From: Enterococcus caccae ATCC BAA-1240 | Lineage (GTDB): Bacteria > Bacillota > Bacilli > Lactobacillales > Enterococcaceae | Assembly: GCF_000407145.1 (NCBI RefSeq) | Contig: NZ_KE136475.1 | Span: forward strand, 328,808 to 392,807 | Direction: 5' to 3' | Length of the DNA: 64,000 nucleotides | Shown here: positions 43,613-51,956 of the stretch, in pieces | Position numbering within the stretch: the first letter of the stretch is position 1 | How the letters are laid out: each line of letters starts with the position of its first letter | Translations under genes and position numbers: made by a program | Notes under the pieces: generated by a model | What the model was told of the DNA's origin: nothing | Database searches by the model: none | The model's input: the letters and a program-made list of their open reading frames with translations, nothing else

Positions 43613-44329
43613 ATGCAAACAATTGATGAAACAGACGCAACCAACCTAATCAAACAAGCTGCTGCTATCACGTTTCTAACGGGAGCAGGCATTTCAACGG
43701 CATCAGGTGTGCCAGATTATCGCTCGCTGTCCGGAGTTTATCTAGGAATCGAACGACCAGAATATTTACTAAGTCACACTTGCATGGTGGAAGAACCAGA
43801 AAAATTTTACTCATTTGTACAGACGTTGTATCATCCTAAAGCTGAACCAAATAGCATCCATTTAAAAATGGCAGAACTAGAAAATATAAAAGATATATGG
43901 ATCATTTCTCAAAACATCGATGGCCTTCATGCCAAAGCGAAAACCCAGCAACTGGTCAATTTTCATGGAAACTTATATGATTGTTATTGTAGAAAATGTG
44001 GTCAATCCGTTTCGGCAGACACCTATTTAACTTCTGATCGCCATGAGCAATGCGGTGGTCAGATTCGACCGAATATCGTTTTATATGAAGAAGGATTAGA
44101 TGAACAAGCAATAGCGGTATCGGTGGAGGCAATAGCCAAAGCAGATTTGATCGTAATCGTCGGTACTAGTTTTCAAGTACACCCATTTTGTGACTTGATT
44201 CATTACGCAAAAGCAACAGCTACTATTTTAGTGATCAATCAAACACCGATCCATTTAAATAGGGATGCTTATTTCTTAAAAGAAGATGCAATGAAGGTCT
44301 TTAAAAATAGAGTGACAGAGGAGCGTTAA
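43613..44329 (+). CDS. Sirtuin-family NAD-dependent deacetylase with altered zinc site
   Basis: The 238-residue Sir2 protein has GAGIS (residues 24-28) and SQNIDGLH (99-106) for NAD binding, and catalytic His118 in NFHGN. The zinc module has Cys126-x2-Cys129 but then His144-x2-Cys147 where sirtuins normally have a second CxxC, and VLYEEGL where VLFGE is usual. It may use a His ligand, or bind zinc weakly. I start at ATG 43613, 7 bases after AGGAGA; an upstream in-frame ATG at 43595 contains that site. It is 1 base from the next gene, in an operon with an acetyltransferase-chorismate mutase fusion and NiaR. Lysine deacylation or NAD-dependent ADP-ribosyl transfer are both possible. Confidence 0.87.
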   Translation: MQTIDETDATNLIKQAAAITFLTGAGISTASGVPDYRSLSGVYLGIERPEYLLSHTCMVEEPEKFYSFVQTLYHPKAEPNSIHLKMAELENIKDIWIISQNIDGLHAKAKTQQLVNFHGNLYDCYCRKCGQSVSADTYLTSDRHEQCGGQIRPNIVLYEEGLDEQAIAVSVEAIAKADLIVIVGTSFQVHPFCDLIHYAKATATILVINQTPIHLNRDAYFLKEDAMKVFKNRVTEER

Positions 44330-44330
44330 T

Positions 44331-45173
44331 ATGGAAGAAATTAAATCAGAACGACAAAAGATGATCGACGGCGAACTGTATTTTGCAGGAGATCCTGAAT
44401 TAGCAACAGCGCGAAAATTTGCTAGAGAACAAATGAAGCTGATCAATCGAGAAGAAGACACACAAATTCGCCGTCAATTAGTGGAAGAAACCTTTGGCTC
44501 GACTGGAACAGGTAGTTATATCGAACCATCGATTAGTTTTGACTATGGCTTTAACATTCATGTGGGGAAAAATTTTTATGCTAATTTCAATAGCATTTTC
44601 TTAGATATTTGCCCAATTACGATTGGAGATAACTGCATGTTTGGGCCAAACGCTCAATTATATGCAGCTACCCATCCGCTACATCCAGTCAAACGAAACA
44701 GTGGCTTAGAATACGGTAAACCGATCACGATCGGTGATAACGTGTGGCTTGGCGGTGGTGTAATCATCGCACCTGGCGTGACATTAGGGAATAATGTAGT
44801 AGTAGCAGCTGGGGCTGTTGTGACCAAATCATTTCCAGATAATTGTGTGATCGGCGGAAATCCCGCAAAAATCATCAAGGAAATCGACTTAGAAGAGAAT
44901 AAACTGTCTCCTCTGATGATCCAACGAAATAAAATTGATACGCTAGATAAAAAAATCGTTGCCCTTTTAGAAGAACGTATGGAAGTTGTCGAAGCGATTA
45001 TTGAAGTTAAAAAAAGCTCAGACAAACAAATTTTAGACACGACAAGAGAGCAAGAAGTTCTAAATAAAATTGCTGATTATATTGAAAATGATCAATATGA
45101 AGAAGTGATCAAAGAAACCTATCAAGGAATTATGGATGCCTCGAAACACTTCCAGCAAAAACGACTAGATTAA
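44331..45173 (+). CDS. Maltose/galactoside O-acetyltransferase fused to an AroQ chorismate mutase domain
   Basis: The 280-residue protein has two parts. Residues 1-185 form a Maa/LacA-type sugar O-acetyltransferase: N-terminal cap MIDGELYFAGDPEL, left-handed beta-helix hexapeptides and catalytic His115 (AATHPLHP). Residues 195-280 match a type II chorismate mutase: Arg199, Arg216, Lys227, Asp236, Arg239, Glu240 and Gln276 fall exactly at the spacings of E. coli Arg11, Arg28, Lys39, Asp48, Arg51, Glu52 and Gln88. No stop or frameshift separates them. The gene starts 1 base after the sirtuin stop behind GAGGAG, and NiaR follows 22 bases on. It would be acetyltransferase plus chorismate-to-prephenate mutase; why they are joined is unknown. 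Confidence 0.88.
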   Translation: MEEIKSERQKMIDGELYFAGDPELATARKFAREQMKLINREEDTQIRRQLVEETFGSTGTGSYIEPSISFDYGFNIHVGKNFYANFNSIFLDICPITIGDNCMFGPNAQLYAATHPLHPVKRNSGLEYGKPITIGDNVWLGGGVIIAPGVTLGNNVVVAAGAVVTKSFPDNCVIGGNPAKIIKEIDLEENKLSPLMIQRNKIDTLDKKIVALLEERMEVVEAIIEVKKSSDKQILDTTREQEVLNKIADYIENDQYEEVIKETYQGIMDASKHFQQKRLD

Positions 45174-45195
45174 GAAGCAAAAAGGAGAGAAGTGA

Positions 45196-45714
45196 ATGGA
45201 TGGTGTGAAAAGACGAGAAGTAATTTTGCTTGAGTTAGAAACAGCAGAAAAACCGATCAGCGCGAGCCGATTTGCAAAAAAATTCAAGGTTAGCCGTCAA
45301 ATCGTTGTTGGGGATGTTGCTCTTTTGCGAGCAGCGGGCTATGAGATTATCGCAACAGCTAGAGGATACTTGCTTGAAAGAGACAAAGACCGACAAGGCA
45401 TTATTCGAAAAATTGCCTGTCAGCATTTACCAGAGCAAACAGCAGCCGAATTGAGGACGATTGTTTCGTTGGGCGGAGAAATCATTGATGTAGTGGTGGA
45501 ACACCCTATATATGGTGAACTGACAGGAGGCCTGCATATTCGCACTGAAAAAGAAGTCGAAGAATTCGTAACAAACTATGAAAAAAGTAGTGCTTCATTA
45601 TTATCAGAGTTGACTGCAGGGGTTCATTTGCATACGATACGATGTGAAAATGAGACAGCCTTCCAGAAAATCAAAGAAACACTTGCGTCAAAAGGGATTT
45701 TATATAAAGGATAA
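45196..45714 (+). CDS. niaR: NiaR-type transcriptional repressor (HTH plus 3H domain)
   Basis: The 172-residue repressor has an N-terminal winged helix (about residues 5-60, with SASRFAKKFKVSRQIVVGDVALLR) and a 3H domain (about 75-170) whose conserved His lie in QHLPEQ, VVEHPIYGEL and GGLHIRT, with a further pair in GVHLHT. NiaR represses niacin uptake and NAD genes when nicotinic acid is present, using a bound metal. Its place behind a NAD-consuming sirtuin gives a NAD theme to the operon. It starts with an AAAGGAGAGAAG site; a terminator follows. Confidence 0.88.
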   Translation: MDGVKRREVILLELETAEKPISASRFAKKFKVSRQIVVGDVALLRAAGYEIIATARGYLLERDKDRQGIIRKIACQHLPEQTAAELRTIVSLGGEIIDVVVEHPIYGELTGGLHIRTEKEVEEFVTNYEKSSASLLSELTAGVHLHTIRCENETAFQKIKETLASKGILYKG

Positions 45715-45721
45715 AACAAGA

Positions 45722-45762
45722 AAAACATGGCTTAGGTAGGACTATCTGAGCGTGTTTTTTTG
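45722..45762 (+). terminator. Terminator after niaR
   Basis: AAACATGGCTTAGGTAG pairs, with G-U and one mismatch, to CTATCTGAGCGTGTTT, followed by T tract. Confidence 0.75.
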
Positions 45763-46185
45763 TAATGAAATGGATATAACGATCTGAGTTAAGCTGAAAG
45801 TGTAGAAAAGAACTCCGGTGCAAAGATGAAAGGTTTACCAAGATAAGTACTAGTATTTACGGTTTGGCTATTTCATAACAAAAAAAACAAATGATCCATC
45901 AGGGGTATTTATTGCGGAATTCATTCTAAAATACTTCCTTCGTTTACAACTATTAAACTATCTTTCATTATTTCTTTATTTTCTACTTGACTAATCGTAG
46001 GAATGTGAGTGGAACAAAACGCTTCGAGTCATATTTCACTCTCGTGGAGTCCGGATAAACGATGGGAGCAGAAGCAATCCCTTCAGAAAAAAACTGAAAT
46101 TCATAAAAATTTGAAGAACACTGATTAGGAATCATTCAACATCTGAATGAAAAATTCCGTGTTTCTTGGCATTTTCGTGAATTTC
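45763..46185. other. Long intergenic region with repeat fragments
   Basis: About 420 bases carry no gene I can support. It contains AACGCTTCGAGTCATATTTC (46018-46037), shared with the 1.9 kb repeat, and GTCCGGATAAACGATGG (about 46049-46065), which read on the minus strand resembles the CGTTTATTCGG terminator head. CTGAAATTC (about 46094) and GAATTTCAG (about 46179) form a distant inverted repeat. It looks like repeat debris. Confidence 0.45.
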
Positions 46186-46220
46186 AGCTTTTTTCTTGGG
46201 ATTAAGGATATCTATCCCAA
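46186..46220 (-). terminator. Terminator of ldh
   Basis: On the minus strand TTGGGAT pairs with ATCCCAA (outer bases 46220 and 46196), followed by AAGAAAAAAG rather than a clean T run, so strength is uncertain; a T-rich complement lies on the other strand. Confidence 0.5.
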
Positions 46221-46240
46221 CTTCGATTTTTTTGACAATA

Positions 46241-47221
46241 TTAATTATTTTCAGCTTCAAATTTTTCAAAAGCGGATTTAATAACTTCTTTCAACGCTTT
46301 TGCAGAAGCATTCATTCGATCCTTCTCTGAATCTGTCAAAGGAATTTCAATTACTTGTTTGATTCCTTGGCGATTGATTACAGCAGGTGCACCAATGTAG
46401 ATATCATTTTGCCCATATTCGCCATCTAAGTAAACAGAAAGTGGGAAAACTGAATCTTCATCATCTAGAATTGCTTTCGTGATGCGTGCTAAAGCAGCCG
46501 CAATTCCATAGAATGTCGCCCCTTTTTTCTCGATGATTGAATACGCAGCATCTCTTACGTTAAAGAATAAGTTGACCATCGCTTCTTCATCAACATCGGG
46601 ATTATTTTTGACCCATTCATAAATTTGTAACCCAGCAACATTCGCATGAGACCAAACTGGAAATTCAGTATCACCATGCTCACCTAGAATATAGGCATGG
46701 ACATTACGAGCGTCTACATCCACCAATTCAGCAATCGCTTGGCGGAAACGAGCAGAATCAAGCGATGTTCCAGAACCGATAACACGTTCCTTTGGAAATC
46801 CTGAGAATTTCCATGTAGAATAAGTTAAAATATCAACTGGATTGGCAGCGACTAAGAAAATTCCGCTAAAACCAGAATCAACGATGGCTGTAACGATTTG
46901 TTTGTTTATTTTCAAGTTTTTATGAACTAAATCAATTCGTGTTTCACCAGGTTTTTGTGCGGCACCTGCTGTTAAAACGACTAGATCAGCATCATGACAA
47001 TCATCATAAGTAGCAGCATAGATCTTTTTAGGAGAAGTAAAAGCTAATGCATGAGATAAATCAGCAGCATCTCCTTCGGTTTTTTTTGTATCTATATCAA
47101 TAATACCAACTTCTTGAGCAATATTTTGAGTGACTAAGGCAAAAGCATAACTAGATCCGACAGCGCCATCTCCAACTAAAATTACTTTTTGGTGGTCTTT
47201 GTTCCCAACTGCTGCAGTCAT
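46241..47221 (-). CDS. ldh: L-lactate dehydrogenase
   Basis: It reduces pyruvate to L-lactate with NADH, the main fermentation end-step in enterococci. The 326-residue enzyme has the NAD motif [15 protein letters not shown] (about residues 15-29), substrate-loop Arg in [21 protein letters not shown], and catalytic His in [15 protein letters not shown]. The start at 47221 is 8 bases after AAGGA; the ATG at 47230 is too close to that site. It is transcribed from a promoter overlapped by a Rex-like operator, which links it to the NADH/NAD ratio. Confidence 0.96.
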   Translation of the reverse strand: MTAAVGNKDHQKVILVGDGAVGSSYAFALVTQNIAQEVGIIDIDTKKTEGDAADLSHALAFTSPKKIYAATYDDCHDADLVVLTAGAAQKPGETRIDLVHKNLKINKQIVTAIVDSGFSGIFLVAANPVDILTYSTWKFSGFPKERVIGSGTSLDSARFRQAIAELVDVDARNVHAYILGEHGDTEFPVWSHANVAGLQIYEWVKNNPDVDEEAMVNLFFNVRDAAYSIIEKKGATFYGIAAALARITKAILDDEDSVFPLSVYLDGEYGQNDIYIGAPAVINRQGIKQVIEIPLTDSEKDRMNASAKALKEVIKSAFEKFEAENN

Positions 47222-47259
47222 GTGTATCATTCCTTTCAGATAATTGTTTTATCACAATG

Positions 47260-47288
47260 ATAATACCACCGTTTGTGAGGTTTGTCAC
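47260..47288 (-). promoter_or_regulatory. ldh promoter
   Basis: On the minus strand GTGACA (47288-47283) and TATTAT (47265-47260) are 17 bases apart, about 40 bases before the start codon. Confidence 0.7.
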
Positions 47289-47290
47289 GT
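47273..47290. promoter_or_regulatory. Rex-like operator over the ldh -35
   Basis: TTGTGA-N6-TCACGT fits the Rex consensus TTGTGA-N6-TCACAA at 10 of 12 fixed bases and covers the -35 of the ldh promoter. Rex represses fermentation genes when NADH is low. Confidence 0.6.
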
Positions 47291-47453
47291 TTTTTGTTTA
47301 TTAAAATAATACAGTTTTCAGGGGTGTTTCATAAGAAAACTCTTTCATGTGCGATCGTTCACTATTTGCGATTTTCAAAATGGTTGCTTAGGTTTAATAA
47401 AGCTTATAGCTTTTTTAATAATTTAAAAGATTCGGCAAACATTTATTTTATGG

Positions 47454-47557
47454 TATAATTGTAAAAAAACTGGGCAGAGGATTTTCCTGCTCGGGTATTT
47501 TGTGTTGGAGAATGAATACTTGGTGGTAAAAGCACCGTTGTTAAGGAGAATATATAG
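47454..47557 (+). promoter_or_regulatory. pth promoter and leader
   Basis: TATAAT lies at about 47454-47459 with a weak -35 (TTCGGC) 17 bases before it. A 100-base leader with small inverted repeats (GGTGGT/GCACC) precedes the AAGGAG site of pth. Confidence 0.5.
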
Positions 47558-48124
47558 ATGAAAATGATTGTTGGATTAGGCAATCCAGGAAGTAAGTACC
47601 AAGAAACGAAACATAATATCGGCTTTATCACTATTGATGAAATTGCTCACAGATATCATGCCACATTCAATAAAAGTCAATTTGAAGCGGATATTGCTGA
47701 ATTTTTTATAGGAACAGAAAAGATCATGTTAGTCAAACCGTTAACATTTATGAATGAATCTGGTCGTTCAGTTGGACCATTGATGACCTATTACGGAGTT
47801 GAAGAGGAAGAGTTGATCGTGATTTATGATGACTTGGATTTAGACATCGGCAAAATTCGTTTACGGGAAAAAGGGAGTGCTGGAGGCCATAATGGAATCA
47901 AAAGTTTAATTGCTCATCTGGGAACAAACGTATTTCCGAGAATCAAAATTGGGATTGGTCGACCAATTGGCAGTAATACAGTTATTCATCATGTTTTGAC
48001 TGGTTTTCCAAAAGAAAAACATGAAGAGATTTTGCTAGCCGTAAAAAATGCAGCCGATGCAGCGATTTATGCCTGTGAGGGACATACATTTGTTGATACG
48101 ATGAATCAATTTAATGGAAAATAA
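47558..48124 (+). CDS. pth: Peptidyl-tRNA hydrolase
   Basis: Pth releases stalled peptidyl-tRNAs dropped by ribosomes. The 188-residue enzyme has GLGNPGSKYQETKHNIGF (residues 6-23) with Asn and catalytic His20, MNESG (about 66-70), and YDDLDLDIGKIRLREKGSAGGHNGIKS (Asp and Asn of the active site). Length is typical. First gene of the block that continues with mfd, an order conserved in Bacillus. Confidence 0.97.
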   Translation: MKMIVGLGNPGSKYQETKHNIGFITIDEIAHRYHATFNKSQFEADIAEFFIGTEKIMLVKPLTFMNESGRSVGPLMTYYGVEEEELIVIYDDLDLDIGKIRLREKGSAGGHNGIKSLIAHLGTNVFPRIKIGIGRPIGSNTVIHHVLTGFPKEKHEEILLAVKNAADAAIYACEGHTFVDTMNQFNGK

Positions 48125-48158
48125 GTTACAAGGTGAAGCGGATCGTAGTTATCGTATG

Positions 48159-48295
48159 ATATCTAGTTGCATAGGTCAGTCTTTCGGAAACAAGCTAAAA
48201 AAGAATGCGGTAAAAAGCTCCTCAGTTGTTTCCTTCTATTTTCCAATTGGAGCTGAACAAACCCGCTATGCTTTTAAATTTAGGAGGAGTCAAAC
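48159..48295 (+). promoter_or_regulatory. Repeated structured 5' leader (family 1, copy C) before mfd
   Basis: It opens ATATCTAGTTGC, has a hairpin GGAAACAA/TTGTTTCC (about 48186-48232), then CTATTTTCC, GAGCTGAAC and CCCGC, and ends GCTTTTAAATTTAGGAGG at the mfd ribosome site. It shares CTATTTTCC and the ending with copy D. Confidence 0.6.
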
Positions 48296-51200
48296 GTGAA
48301 CATCATTGAACGAATTGGTGCAAGTGAATTAGCCCGAGATTGGCAGATGCAATTAACAGAAAATACCCGCCAATTGATTACAGGCTTAGCCGGCTCTGCC
48401 AAAACATTGGTCATGACCAGTGGGTTTAAAGAAAAAAATAAAAAAGTCGTTGTAGCTGTTCCAAATCTTTATTATGGAAACCAACTAGTTGAAGACTTTC
48501 GTAATATTTTATCAGATGAAGAAGTGTATATATTTCCAGTGGATGAAGTTTTATCTGCTGAGATGGCCTTTTCTTCGCCAGAAGCGCGAGCAGAAAGAGT
48601 GGCAGCGCTCAACTTTCTTTTGACAGATCAAGCAGGAATCGTAGTAGTCCCTGTAGCTGGTTTAAGGAAGTATTTACCGAGTAAACAAACGTGGGCGCAA
48701 GCTCAGCTTCATTGGGAGCTTGGTGGGGAAATCGAGTTGGATACTTTAGCGCAGCAGTTAGTTTTAATGGGCTATGAGCGTGAGTCTTTAGTTGGCAAGC
48801 CAGGTGATTTTAGCATTCGAGGAAGTATCGTCGATGTCTATCCGCTGAATTCTGAGTATCCAGTTCGTGCAGAACTGTTCGATATCGAGATCGATTCTTT
48901 ACGCTATTTTGAAGCAGATACACAACGTTCGGTCGGAAACATTGAATCTGTGACGCTCTCTCCGATGACTGACCTAGTCTTTTCAAAAGAGGATTTAGTT
49001 CATGGTGAAAAACAGTTGGCAAATGCACTTGAAAAAAGAGTCGCAATCGCTAAGGATGCCACAGAAAAAGAATTTCTTCAAGATTATTTTGGTCAGTTAG
49101 CGACTTCATGGAGTCAAGGAATTCCAACGGATACAGCTCATTACTATACTGATTTACTTTATGAAACAAAAACGACATTACTTGATTATCTATCAGAGGA
49201 CAGTTTGATCTTTGTGGATGATTATGCCCGTATTTTAGAAGCGGAACGTGAAATCATCCGTGAAGAAAATGAGTGGCAAGTCCTTAAATTAGAAGAAATG
49301 CGAGTTTTCCCTGAACAGACTTTTGGTTTAGAATTTCATGAACAAGTAAGAAAAATGACATTTGGAACAACCTTTTTTTCGTTATTCCAAAAAGGTATGG
49401 GAAATCTTCGTTTCCAAGCTGTATATAATTTTCAATATCGCTCGATGCAGCAATTTTTTGGTCAAATGCCATTATTAAAAACTGAAATGGATCGTTGGAA
49501 AAAACAAGATCAAACGGTTGTGGTGTTTGTGCCGACGAAAGAACGCAGTCAAAAAGTAGAAGAGCTGTTTCGTGATTTTGATATCTCAAGTGTAACAGCT
49601 TCAGCTGATAAATTAATAGAAGGAAAAATTCAAATTGTTGAAGGCTCCTTGCAATCAGGATTTGAATTACCTGTTGAAAAAATTGTTGCAATTACTGAAA
49701 AAGAAATTTTCCATACAACAACGAAAAAAAGAGCAAGACGTCAAACTGTTTCAAATGCAGAGCGTTTAAAAAGTTACAGCGATCTAAAAAATGGAGATTA
49801 CGTTGTCCACGCAAATCATGGGATCGGTAAATATATTGGGATGCAGACGTTGGAAGTTGATGGTGTTCATCAGGACTACATCACGATTTTATACCAAAAT
49901 GACGATAAACTATTTATTCCCGTTACTCAATTAAATTTGATTCAGAAGTTCGTTGCTTCTGAATCAAAATCGCCGAAAGTCAATAAATTAGGCGGTAGTG
50001 AGTGGAGCAAAACAAAACGTAAAGTAACGTCTAAAATCGAAGATATCGCAGACGATTTGATTCAGCTATATGCCTCAAGAGAATCAGAAAAAGGCTATGC
50101 TTTTCCACCTGATGATGCGTATCAGAAAGAATTTGAAGACGCTTTTCCATATAGTGAAACAGATGATCAACTACGCAGTACAGCCGAAATCAAGCATGAT
50201 ATGGAAAAAACGCGACCGATGGATCGGCTCTTGGTTGGGGATGTGGGGTACGGAAAAACTGAAGTTGCTTTACGTGCAGCATTTAAAGCAATCAATAATA
50301 ATAAGCAAGTTGCTTTTTTAGTCCCTACCACGATTTTAGCCCAACAACATTATGAAACGATGTTAGATCGCTTTGAAGGATTTCCAGTAGAGGTGGGGTT
50401 GTTAAGCCGTTTTAGAACGAAAAAACAGCAAAGCGAAACCATTGAAAAAATTAAACACGGTCAAGTAGATATTGTTATAGGAACGCATCGATTACTTTCA
50501 CAAGACGTGAATTTTAGCGATTTGGGCTTACTGGTGATTGATGAGGAACAACGTTTTGGGGTTAAACACAAAGAACGTTTAAAACAATTGCGAGCCCAAG
50601 TCGATGTGCTGACTTTGACTGCAACACCGATTCCAAGAACCTTGCATATGTCGATGCTTGGGGTACGTGACCTTTCAGTTATTGAAACCCCACCAGAAAA
50701 TCGTTACCCGATCCAAACATATGTGATGGAAAACAATCCAGGCGCAATCAGAGAAGCAATCGAAAGAGAAATGGCACGAGATGGACAAGTCTTTTATTTG
50801 TATAATCGAGTGGATACGATCGAGCAAAAAGTAGAAGAGATCCAAGCGTTAGTACCCAGTGCTAGAATCGCGTATGCTCACGGTCAGATGACCGAAGTCC
50901 AACTGGAAAATACCTTATTTGATTTTATTGAAAGACAATACGATATACTAGTGACAACAACGATCATTGAAACGGGTGTTGATATTCCTAATGCCAACAC
51001 TTTATTTGTAGAAAATGCCGATTATATGGGCTTATCTACATTGTATCAATTACGCGGCCGTGTTGGTCGGAGTAATCGTGTCGCATATGCTTATTTTATG
51101 TATGAACAGCAAAAGATTTTGAATGAAGTCAGCGAAAAACGTTTAGAAGCAATCAAAGACTTCACTGAATTAGGTTCTGGTTTTAAAATTGCGATGCGTG

Positions 51201-51829
51201 ATTTATCCATTCGTGGTGCTGGAAATCTATTAGGCGCACAACAACATGGCTTTATCGACTCAGTCGGTTTTGATATGTATTCCCAAATGCTTTCAGAAGC
51301 AGTTGCTCGTAAACAAGGGAAAAATGTTCAAGATCAAAAAACTTCGGTTGAAATTGATTTGGGTATTGATGCTTATTTACCAACTAGTTATATTTCAGAT
51401 GAACGTCAAAAAATTGAAATTTACAAACGAATCCGTCAGTTGGAAAATCTAGATATGTACGAGGAACTGGAAGCAGATCTGCTTGATCGTTTTGGGGAGT
51501 ATCCAGATGAAGTGGCTCATTTGCTGACTACTGGACAAATCAAAATGGATGGCGATCGGGCATTGGTTGAAACTATTCGTAAGAGACAACAGGATATCAC
51601 CTTTACCTTAAGTAAAATCGGTACAAAAACATATAATGTTGAACAAATCTTTGAAGCCTTGTCGCATACGCAATTAAAAGCGGATCTTGCTGTAGATAAT
51701 GAAAAAATGTCTGTTCGTTTAAAAGTACCTAAAGGAATGAAAGAAGCAGCTTGGTTACAAGAGGTGGCTCTGTTCACTACTGCTTTAAGACAGGAAAAAT
51801 ATAAAACAGTAGCGGCTGAAATAGAATGA
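48296..51829 (+). CDS. mfd: Transcription-repair coupling factor Mfd
   Basis: Mfd removes RNA polymerase stalled at DNA damage and recruits UvrA. The 1177-residue protein has an N-terminal UvrB-like region (about 1-350), an RNA-polymerase-interacting domain (about 495-560, GDYVVHANHGIGKYIGMQ), superfamily 2 helicase motifs with Walker A GDVGYGKTEVALRAAFK (about 645) and DEEQRFG, the RecG-like translocation motif with TPIPRTLHMSM, and a C-terminal TRCF domain. It starts at GTG behind GGAGGAG. Part of the pth-mfd conserved block. Confidence 0.97.
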   Translation: MNIIERIGASELARDWQMQLTENTRQLITGLAGSAKTLVMTSGFKEKNKKVVVAVPNLYYGNQLVEDFRNILSDEEVYIFPVDEVLSAEMAFSSPEARAERVAALNFLLTDQAGIVVVPVAGLRKYLPSKQTWAQAQLHWELGGEIELDTLAQQLVLMGYERESLVGKPGDFSIRGSIVDVYPLNSEYPVRAELFDIEIDSLRYFEADTQRSVGNIESVTLSPMTDLVFSKEDLVHGEKQLANALEKRVAIAKDATEKEFLQDYFGQLATSWSQGIPTDTAHYYTDLLYETKTTLLDYLSEDSLIFVDDYARILEAEREIIREENEWQVLKLEEMRVFPEQTFGLEFHEQVRKMTFGTTFFSLFQKGMGNLRFQAVYNFQYRSMQQFFGQMPLLKTEMDRWKKQDQTVVVFVPTKERSQKVEELFRDFDISSVTASADKLIEGKIQIVEGSLQSGFELPVEKIVAITEKEIFHTTTKKRARRQTVSNAERLKSYSDLKNGDYVVHANHGIGKYIGMQTLEVDGVHQDYITILYQNDDKLFIPVTQLNLIQKFVASESKSPKVNKLGGSEWSKTKRKVTSKIEDIADDLIQLYASRESEKGYAFPPDDAYQKEFEDAFPYSETDDQLRSTAEIKHDMEKTRPMDRLLVGDVGYGKTEVALRAAFKAINNNKQVAFLVPTTILAQQHYETMLDRFEGFPVEVGLLSRFRTKKQQSETIEKIKHGQVDIVIGTHRLLSQDVNFSDLGLLVIDEEQRFGVKHKERLKQLRAQVDVLTLTATPIPRTLHMSMLGVRDLSVIETPPENRYPIQTYVMENNPGAIREAIEREMARDGQVFYLYNRVDTIEQKVEEIQALVPSARIAYAHGQMTEVQLENTLFDFIERQYDILVTTTIIETGVDIPNANTLFVENADYMGLSTLYQLRGRVGRSNRVAYAYFMYEQQKILNEVSEKRLEAIKDFTELGSGFKIAMRDLSIRGAGNLLGAQQHGFIDSVGFDMYSQMLSEAVARKQGKNVQDQKTSVEIDLGIDAYLPTSYISDERQKIEIYKRIRQLENLDMYEELEADLLDRFGEYPDEVAHLLTTGQIKMDGDRALVETIRKRQQDITFTLSKIGTKTYNVEQIFEALSHTQLKADLAVDNEKMSVRLKVPKGMKEAAWLQEVALFTTALRQEKYKTVAAEIE

Positions 51830-51956
51830 GTACTGTCTAGGTTCTCGGAAAAAAGGTGAAATTCGTATGCGACAGAAAACGTCGTCTTTGTGTTTTTCCT
51901 ATTTTCCGGTCGAGCCTAATCGGGCTCATTACGCTTTTAAAATAGGAGGTCAACCG
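51830..51956 (+). promoter_or_regulatory. Repeated structured 5' leader (family 1, copy D) before flippase gene
   Basis: It opens TACTGTCTAGGTTC, has a hairpin of GGAAAAA/TTTTTCC with inner CGAC/GTCG (about 51847-51899), then CTATTTTCC, a hairpin GAGCC/GGGCTC (about 51912-51927), and ends GCTTTTAAAATAGGAGG. Confidence 0.6.

Noticed and set aside
49284..49691. A 135-codon minus-strand frame inside mfd
   Set aside because: Mfd is continuous on the plus strand with all motifs; the antisense frame has no recognisable protein and no start signal.
51867..51956. Extended N-terminus of the flippase from an ATG at 51867
   Set aside because: These 30 codons lie in the repeated leader, whose end supplies a strong ribosome site for ATG 51957; the family N-terminus begins there.
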